Below are positions 58,858 through 64,000 of a stretch of 64,000 bases of DNA, one piece after another. This DNA comes from Aquiluna sp. GTDB lineage: Bacteria; Actinomycetota; Actinomycetes; Actinomycetales; Microbacteriaceae. A program made the translations under genes and the position numbers. Each line of letters opens with the position of its first letter. The stretch's first letter is position 1. The stretch is from assembly GCA_028095925.1 (NCBI GenBank), contig JAOHCW010000002.1, forward strand, positions 16,446 to 80,445, written 5' to 3'. The notes beneath the pieces are model-generated. The model did no database searches and was not told where the DNA came from. It worked only from the letters and a program-made list of their open reading frames with translations.

Positions 58858-59160
58858 ATGGCAACCTATTGTTTTGACCTTGACTTGACCCTGTGCTTGA
58901 CGGAGGGGACCGACTACCACTCTTCGAAGCCGATTCCCGAGAGAATTCGTCGAGTGAACGAGCTTTACGATGAGGGTCACAAAATCATTATCCTGACTGC
59001 CAGAGGGAGCATGTCTGGCATCGATTTTTATGATCTCACAAAGGGCCAGCTGTCCTCATGGGGGATGAGATATCACAGTTTGCAACTAGGAAAACCCGCA
59101 GCAGATTATTACGTTGACGACAAAGCGGTAAATTCTGAGGATTTTGAGTGGGCAACTTAG
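58858..59160 (+). CDS. Small HAD-superfamily phosphatase, capsule-locus (BcbF-like) type
   Basis: A 100-residue HAD protein: motif I CFDLDLTLC, motif II LTARG, and motif IV region DYYVDDKAVN. The body SKPIPERIRRVNELYDEGHKIIILTARG and GKPAADYYVDDKA is what I recognise from tiny HAD phosphatases in capsule loci. It could dephosphorylate a sugar phosphate, for example a nonulosonate phosphate. I chose the ATG at 58858 from the TAAACT box; seven upstream codons in frame hold that box. Confidence 0.8.
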   Translation: MATYCFDLDLTLCLTEGTDYHSSKPIPERIRRVNELYDEGHKIIILTARGSMSGIDFYDLTKGQLSSWGMRYHSLQLGKPAADYYVDDKAVNSEDFEWAT

Positions 59161-59870
59161 AGACCACACTCTTCGTTGTCCCCGCGCGAGGAGGATCCAA
59201 GGGAATCCCCAACAAGAACCTTAGGGAGATACATGGAAAGTCCCTCACGGAGTGGGCACTCATCGTTGCGCGCCAATTTGGTGGTGCGCGAGTGGCGTTG
59301 TCCTCAGACTCTGATGAAATTCTTGCTGTCGCTGACAGACACCCGAGCGTAATCGGAATCAAGCGGCCAGACGAGATCTCGAAGGACACGTCTACTGATC
59401 AAGAGGCACTTTCTCACGCATTGCACCATGTCGAGTCTACTCAGGGCTTGTGCATAGAAACCATAGTGATGTTGCAGCCCACCGCACCTAGTCGCTCTGT
59501 CCAATTAGTCCAAAGAGCCTTGGAGATAGTGTTTTCGGAAGAGGCAAGCGCAGTTTGGAGTGTGGATGAGGTTGACTTGAAAGTGCATGCGAGAAAGCAA
59601 CTCACTCTCGAAGATTCGGGGGAGCTTCGCCTGACTATTCCCTCGAGAGTTCCACTGCGAAGACAGGACCTTTCCATGACTTATGTGAGAAATGGCGAGT
59701 GCTATGCCTTGTCTCGGGACGTGCTCCTGGGAGACCCTCTGTTGCTCGGCCCTAATGCAAGAATGTTGTTGTCTCAGCCCGGCGGTGTAAACATTGATAC
59801 ACCACAAGACCTGATTCGAGCTGAGGAGAAGCTAAAGATTGGACCAGATGGATCACTCGTCAGACGTTAA
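59148..59870 (+). CDS. Cytidylyltransferase, CMP-nonulosonate synthetase (NeuA-like)
   Basis: A 240-residue enzyme. FVVPARGGSKGIPNKNLREIHGKSL is the CTP-binding P-loop of CMP-sialate/KDO synthetases, followed by RVALSSDSDEILAVA, a VMLQPTAPSRS segment and a late VNIDTPQDLIRAEE metal-binding region. It should activate the product of the NeuB-like enzyme as a CMP-sugar. The GTG start overlaps the HAD gene by 13 bp. A slightly different cytidylyl acceptor (KDO-like) is possible. Confidence 0.85.
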   Translation: MGNLETTLFVVPARGGSKGIPNKNLREIHGKSLTEWALIVARQFGGARVALSSDSDEILAVADRHPSVIGIKRPDEISKDTSTDQEALSHALHHVESTQGLCIETIVMLQPTAPSRSVQLVQRALEIVFSEEASAVWSVDEVDLKVHARKQLTLEDSGELRLTIPSRVPLRRQDLSMTYVRNGECYALSRDVLLGDPLLLGPNARMLLSQPGGVNIDTPQDLIRAEEKLKIGPDGSLVRR

Positions 59871-60969
59871 GAGCGCCTTAGTAGTCGGTGCAGGCTCCAT
59901 TGGCGCTCACCTAGCAAGAAGTCTTACTAAGGCAGGTTGGTCGGTTCAGGTAATCGACACATCGGCCGAAGCGGTGGCTCGGTTCGTCAACCAGTTGTAC
60001 CCCGGCAGATATGGCGAACTGCCTGAAAAATTAAGCGTCTCTCTCTCAAGTGATTTAGATCCATCAAGAATTTTTGATGCGATGGTGGTTGGTACCCCGC
60101 CCGACACCCACCTTTCCGTTCTGCGGGCGTACACAGAGCGAGTCACGAGAATCGTTTCAGTGCAGAAACCTCTTACAACTTTCCGCATGTCCGAAATACG
60201 TGAGCTTGAAAAGATTGAAGCAACTTCGAATGCAATTTTTCTGGCAGGTTTCAACCACCGTGTTTCACTAGGTGCTTTGGCATTTTGGTCGCTAATTCCG
60301 GGCTTGTTTTATCAGCAAACTGTGACGATTGAGGTTGACTGGCTAGAGAGCTGGGATGGAATTATGAAGGCCCATCCATGGCTTGCATCGCCCGCCGAGA
60401 CGTATTTGGGCTATACAAGTCGTGGCGGTGGGGCATTGTTCGAGCACTCCCATGGCTTAGATCTTGGCCTCATGGCTGCCGACATACTTGGGCTTGGAAA
60501 GCTTCGGGAAATCTCTTCCCAAGCAAAAGTAGTCACCGAGGGTGAAATGTCTTATGACCAAGAAAGTAAGGTCACGGCCAAATATGCCAATGGCTCAAAG
60601 CTCATAAGTCATCAGGATGTCACTACATGGCCAGCCAAGAAAAGCGTGATCATCTCGTCTCCAGATTGGACCGCAACATTGGAGGCCGGGACTCCAGAGA
60701 CTGTTTCGATTAGATCGGCGAAAGGTCAGCTGCAATTCCAGGCTTCGTTCACAAAAACACGCGAGGAGGACTTTGATGCGGAAGTTAGGCAATTTGAACT
60801 TTTGCTCTCTGGAAAGAATGCAGAAAGCAGTCTAAGTAGATTGTCGCATGGCCTGCTCACCGCGAAGATTTCCTCGATTGTTGCGAGCCAGGCCTTGGGC
60901 ATGCATCAAGATGTCTACACTGAAAGAGACCTCATAGACGAAGGGTTGTTCAATGAAGAAGTATTTTGA
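59848..60969 (+). CDS. Gfo/Idh/MocA-family oxidoreductase
   Basis: A 373-residue NAD(P)-dependent sugar oxidoreductase. The Rossmann motif is VVGAGSIGAHLARSL; the catalytic Lys motif reads VQKPL where most members have EKP; and SRGGGALFEHSHGLDLGLMAA carries the GGG...H segment. It probably oxidises or reduces a nucleotide sugar or a nonulosonate precursor. I chose the ATG at 59848; a TTG lies three codons earlier. It overlaps the NeuA-like gene by 23 bp and the NeuB-like gene by 17. Confidence 0.82.
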   Translation: MDHSSDVKSALVVGAGSIGAHLARSLTKAGWSVQVIDTSAEAVARFVNQLYPGRYGELPEKLSVSLSSDLDPSRIFDAMVVGTPPDTHLSVLRAYTERVTRIVSVQKPLTTFRMSEIRELEKIEATSNAIFLAGFNHRVSLGALAFWSLIPGLFYQQTVTIEVDWLESWDGIMKAHPWLASPAETYLGYTSRGGGALFEHSHGLDLGLMAADILGLGKLREISSQAKVVTEGEMSYDQESKVTAKYANGSKLISHQDVTTWPAKKSVIISSPDWTATLEAGTPETVSIRSAKGQLQFQASFTKTREEDFDAEVRQFELLLSGKNAESSLSRLSHGLLTAKISSIVASQALGMHQDVYTERDLIDEGLFNEEVF

Positions 60970-62473
60970 AGATGATCTTTTCATCCTCGACCTGGCAAAC
61001 AACCACTTTGGAGACGTGAAGCATGCCGTTGCTGTTGTCAAGGCAATGGCAAAGGTGACCAAGGCAAATGACGTCAATGCTGCTATCAAGCTCCAGCTTC
61101 GAAACCTAGACACTTTTGTACACGACTCTATGCGTGACTCTGACCACCGATACGTCAGGCGTTTTCTGGATACTTCATTATCCATTGATGACTTCAAGCG
61201 GATTACTGACGCCATCCGCAAAGAAGGGCTAACTGTAATGGCAACTCCATTTGACGAAAGCTCAATCGATAACTTCGAGGATTTAGGGATTGAAATACTA
61301 AAAATTGCGTCGGCCAGTGCAAATGACATCCCGCTTCTTGCGGCTGCTGCCGATACAAAGTACCCAATTGTCGCTTCCTCGGGTGGATTGACACAATTTG
61401 AGGTGGATGAACTTTATTCGAAGCTTTTGGAGTCAGGTAACGAATTTGCTCTGATGCACTGCGTTTCTATCTACCCTTCTCCATCCGAGACTTTGCAAAT
61501 GCTGCAAATCAAGAACTTTAAGAACCGTTACGTAGGAACCCCAATCGGGTGGTCCACCCATGAGGATCCGGACGACCCATTCCCTGTTGTGATTGCAAAG
61601 ACATTAGGGGCCTCTCTCTTTGAACGTCACGTTGGAGTGAACTCCGATAAGTATCAATTAAACAATTACTCATCAACTCCAGAGCAGCTTGAGAGGTGGA
61701 TCACTGCATACCGTCGCTCAGCGGAAATGCTCGGCAGTGAGGTCAGACTTCCATCAACAGAGGCCGAGGTAGATTCGCTGAAGAGCCTCCGCAGGGGATA
61801 TTTCATTACGCAGGATTTGGAAGAGGGTAGTGACTTATCTGATGGCTACGAATCTGCCTTCCCTGTTGTGGATGCCGATCAACTAACCACAGCCGACCAA
61901 ATCCCCTCTGAGATAGTCGTATCGACGGCGGTAAAGGCTGGTAGCCCGATGCTTAGGGAGACGCTTCTACTCACTGGCGAGGCTGGTGACAGTCGCCAAT
62001 TGAAGAAGATTGTCTTCGAGGTCAGGGCAACTTTGGCCCGTGCCGGTGTCCATCTCAATCGCGAAGCTTCAATCGAACTTTCGCACCATTACGGCATTGA
62101 TCGTTTTAGAGAGTTTGGGGCAACGCTAATAACTGTTCTAAATAGAGACTACGCAAAAAAGCTTGTGGTCATGCTTCCAAGACAAAAGCATCCAACTCAC
62201 AGGCATATGAAGAAGGAAGAGACTTTCCAGCTTCTCTGGGGTGACCTTGATCTGACAATCAACGGAAAGAAACACACAATGCAGCCTGGACAGGTTTTGA
62301 CCGTTGAAAGGGGTTCCTGGCATAAGTTCCAAAGCAACTACGGTGCGGTTGTTGAGGAGATTTCTACCCATGCCTTTAGCGCTGATAGCGACTATGAAGA
62401 TGAATCAATAAACAACAATTCCTCTCGGAAAACCGAGTTGCATACTTGGACGAATTGGATTCCGGCGGTCTGA
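60953..62473 (+). CDS. NeuB-type nonulosonate synthase fused to a C-terminal cupin
   Basis: A 506-residue two-part enzyme. Residues 1 to about 275 form a NeuB-like TIM barrel (FILDLANNHFGDVKHAV; KLQLR; ATPFDESSIDNFEDLGIEILKIASA; SSGGLT; HCVSIYPSP; GWSTHE; FERHVGV). A SAF-like stretch follows (LRRGYFITQDLEEGSDL...). Residues about 375-480 are a cupin with ligands HRHMKKEETF and WHKF, like D-lyxose isomerase-type cupins. It should condense PEP with a sugar. GlcNAc-type or ManNAc-type substrate is undetermined. Confidence 0.85.
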   Translation: MKKYFEDDLFILDLANNHFGDVKHAVAVVKAMAKVTKANDVNAAIKLQLRNLDTFVHDSMRDSDHRYVRRFLDTSLSIDDFKRITDAIRKEGLTVMATPFDESSIDNFEDLGIEILKIASASANDIPLLAAAADTKYPIVASSGGLTQFEVDELYSKLLESGNEFALMHCVSIYPSPSETLQMLQIKNFKNRYVGTPIGWSTHEDPDDPFPVVIAKTLGASLFERHVGVNSDKYQLNNYSSTPEQLERWITAYRRSAEMLGSEVRLPSTEAEVDSLKSLRRGYFITQDLEEGSDLSDGYESAFPVVDADQLTTADQIPSEIVVSTAVKAGSPMLRETLLLTGEAGDSRQLKKIVFEVRATLARAGVHLNREASIELSHHYGIDRFREFGATLITVLNRDYAKKLVVMLPRQKHPTHRHMKKEETFQLLWGDLDLTINGKKHTMQPGQVLTVERGSWHKFQSNYGAVVEEISTHAFSADSDYEDESINNNSSRKTELHTWTNWIPAV

Positions 62474-62478
62474 TTTTT

Positions 62479-63432
62479 TTGAAGAAGGCGTTGGTTATTG
62501 GTGGGGCCGGATTTGTCGGCGCCTCTCTTGTTCGTCGATTGGCTTCAGCCAATGATTGTCAGATAACGGTCGTTGATAAATTTATTTTTGGCAATGGATT
62601 AGCTGGAATTACCTTAGAAAACGTGCAGGTTGTAGAAGGTGACGCCTCTGACTCACTTTTTCTGGCGGATGTTCTGCAACGAGGTGGGTTTGACGTTGTC
62701 TACCATCTCGCCGCCAATTCAGATATCCGTGCCTCAGTCAATAATCCCTCCATCGATGTAGTTAATACCTTTGGAACCACCTTCGCCTTGTCTCTTGCAC
62801 TTTCGGAGAGTGAGGTACGAGTCCCGATTTTGGTTTTTTCCTCCACCTCCGCGATTTTTGGGACACACTCCCAACCAATTCACGCCAAATCTGTAAAGAA
62901 GCCCGAGTCAGCTTACGGTTGGATGAAGCTAGCTAGTGAGCATGCTCTTGCTCAACTATCTCAGACTGCACTAATCGGGAGTCTCCGGATTATTAGGTTC
63001 CCAAATGTTACTGGTGCTGGTCAGACTCACGGTGTTGTGAAAGACCTATGCGCAAAAGCCAATGCTGCCTCCGAGGAACTGCCAGTTCTGGGAGATGGCC
63101 GTCAGTCAAAGCCCTATGTGCATGTTGATGAGTTAGTTGAAGCGATTCTCAGATTTGCGAGCGAAAGTTATTCTGGATCACTGGAGGTCAATTTCGCCCC
63201 CTCGGACCAAATTAGGGTTAGGGAGATTGCTGAGCTAGTCGTTTCGGCTTCTGGGAGGAGTCTAAGACTGCAGTTTCAAGATAAAGCGAGCGGATGGCCA
63301 GGCGACGTGGCAAATTACTCATACGACCTACAGAATCTCCCTGAACAGCTATCCAGCGCACTGACCCTTTCCTCACGAGAGGCAGTCGCCAAGTCTGTGG
63401 CAGAGGAGTTTGCGAAACTCAATGCAAGCTGA
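62479..63432 (+). CDS. NAD-dependent epimerase/dehydratase
   Basis: A 317-residue extended SDR. It begins KKALVIGGAGFVGASLVRRL, with DVVYHLAANSDIRASVNNP, and the catalytic SAYGWMKLASEHAL (YxxxK). It resembles GalE-like or UDP-sugar dehydratase enzymes; the exact reaction is not predictable. I chose the TTG at 62479 because the Rossmann strand then starts at residue 2; TTG codons at 62446 and 62455 overlap the NeuB-like gene. It overlaps the next gene by 11 bp. Confidence 0.82.
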   Translation: MKKALVIGGAGFVGASLVRRLASANDCQITVVDKFIFGNGLAGITLENVQVVEGDASDSLFLADVLQRGGFDVVYHLAANSDIRASVNNPSIDVVNTFGTTFALSLALSESEVRVPILVFSSTSAIFGTHSQPIHAKSVKKPESAYGWMKLASEHALAQLSQTALIGSLRIIRFPNVTGAGQTHGVVKDLCAKANAASEELPVLGDGRQSKPYVHVDELVEAILRFASESYSGSLEVNFAPSDQIRVREIAELVVSASGRSLRLQFQDKASGWPGDVANYSYDLQNLPEQLSSALTLSSREAVAKSVAEEFAKLNAS

Positions 63433-64000
63433 TCAAGTAATTGACTGGGTAGTACTTGCCGGAGGCTTCGGCACTCGAAGCGCGGACCCCTCAAGACCAA
63501 AAATATTGCAGAGGGTCGGAGGTACCACCCTTCTGGCGCGCCACTTGGTGCATGTGGCAGCGCTTGGCCCCTCCCGCATAGTCTTCGTTTTGCATCACGG
63601 TGCAGATCAGGTGAGGGGCGAGCTGGAGTCCGAAAGGTTGAAACATGCCCACCTAGATATCGTTGTAGCTGAAGACGCGGGTGTAGGTGCCGTCCCTGCT
63701 CTTGGGCTTGGGCTTTCGCTCTGTAAATCAGAAACTGTTGGGCTAATACTGGGCGACACTTACATAGATGCCGATCTTCAGAGACTTGTGCGAAGCTGGA
63801 GGTCCTCAGGGCGCAAAATGGGTGTTGTCGGAAGAGTGTCTGACCACATTTTCGACTCCGACTCCGTGTCAATAAATCATGAGCTCAGCGTCGCAGCCTA
63901 TTCACACAAGGGCGACGCTACGACAAAGGCTGGGCACCTCTTTGGCCTTACTGGGCTGGCGTTCCTCGACAGGGGAACGATAAAGCTGCTGTCTGAAAAC
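63422..64000 (+). CDS. Nucleotidyltransferase (sugar-1-phosphate type), partial
   Basis: The frame is open from ATG 63422 to the window end, 193 codons without stop, so the C-terminus is missing. VVLAGGFGTRSADPSRPKILQ is the nucleotide-binding loop (GGFGTR...PK) of RmlA/GlmU/MobA-like enzymes, and LILGDTYIDAD supplies the metal-binding Asp. It should make an NDP-sugar from a sugar 1-phosphate. It overlaps the preceding gene by 11 bp and continues the glycan operon. Confidence 0.8.
   Translation, partial: MQADQVIDWVVLAGGFGTRSADPSRPKILQRVGGTTLLARHLVHVAALGPSRIVFVLHHGADQVRGELESERLKHAHLDIVVAEDAGVGAVPALGLGLSLCKSETVGLILGDTYIDADLQRLVRSWRSSGRKMGVVGRVSDHIFDSDSVSINHELSVAAYSHKGDATTKAGHLFGLTGLAFLDRGTIKLLSEN

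Noticed and set aside
60832..61329. 165-codon minus-strand frame across the Gfo/NeuB junction
   Set aside because: Antisense to two well-recognised genes and without domain content.
63315..63872. 185-codon minus-strand frame near the window end
   Set aside because: It is antisense to the epimerase and to the nucleotidyltransferase, whose own frame is open to the end and has the GGFGTR...PK motif.
1..64000. CRISPR arrays, rRNA genes, insertion sequences, prophage
   Set aside because: No regularly spaced repeats, rRNA-like segments, transposases or integrases were seen on either strand.

Overview
The window reads as a compact actinobacterial chromosome segment, most likely from a small-genome Microbacteriaceae (for example the freshwater Rhodoluna/Aquiluna type). 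The support is gene content and order: a fused 2-oxoglutarate dehydrogenase of the Kgd type, the aroA-rsgA-hisN block divergent from a SigR/RsrA pair, xseA-xseB-DUF4245 divergent from ispH, and a Tad-like relic with a TadE-like gene. The genus is inference. Genes are tightly packed, with many 1-4 bp overlaps, convergent gene ends that run into each other, and divergent starts as little as 30 bp apart. About seventeen genes have a TANNNT-like -10 box 6-7 bases before the start codon and no Shine-Dalgarno, which is the pattern of leaderless transcripts. I used it to choose several starts.

Layout. 0-12 kb is housekeeping: exonuclease VII, ispH, pdxH, fbaA with a PfkB-family kinase behind an inverted repeat, rmuC, a DEDDh exonuclease, ychF, dedA and typA. 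12-22 kb holds a nitroreductase, a DMT permease, a cytochrome-b5-like lipoprotein, a DUF3052-like protein, cysK-cysE, and the aroA operon divergent from sigR-rsrA. 22-36 kb holds kgd with an SGNH-like gene, two CNNM/CorC membrane proteins, an old yellow enzyme with an MFS permease, metY-metX, an M20 amidohydrolase, uracil-DNA glycosylase and a GNAT protein.

36-41 kb is a small galactoside locus: a DeoR-type regulator divergent from a GH36 alpha-galactosidase and a GH42 beta-galactosidase, with no transporter beside them. 41.1-42.6 kb is a plastic spot: a ParD/RelE-like toxin-antitoxin pair, tRNA-Leu(UAG), a truncated CpaF/TadA-like gene and a TadE-like gene. 42.6-51.6 kb holds two exporters and a complete peptide ABC transporter. 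A PH-domain gene lies on the opposite strand inside that operon, flanked by copies of the junction sequence.

51.6-64 kb is a surface-glycan locus that looks more AT-rich than the rest. It has a GT2 and a GT-C-like membrane protein, a GT4, an RmlD-like reductase, an FnlC/CapG-type 2-epimerase, an opposite-strand GT-B-like protein, a small HAD phosphatase, a CMP-nonulosonate synthetase-like protein, a Gfo/Idh/MocA oxidoreductase, a NeuB-type synthase fused to a cupin, an NAD-dependent epimerase and a nucleotidyltransferase cut by the window end. Together these suggest synthesis and CMP-activation of a nonulosonic-acid-like sugar by an unusual route, plus an N-acetyl-6-deoxyhexosamine branch. 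This is the best candidate for undescribed biochemistry here.
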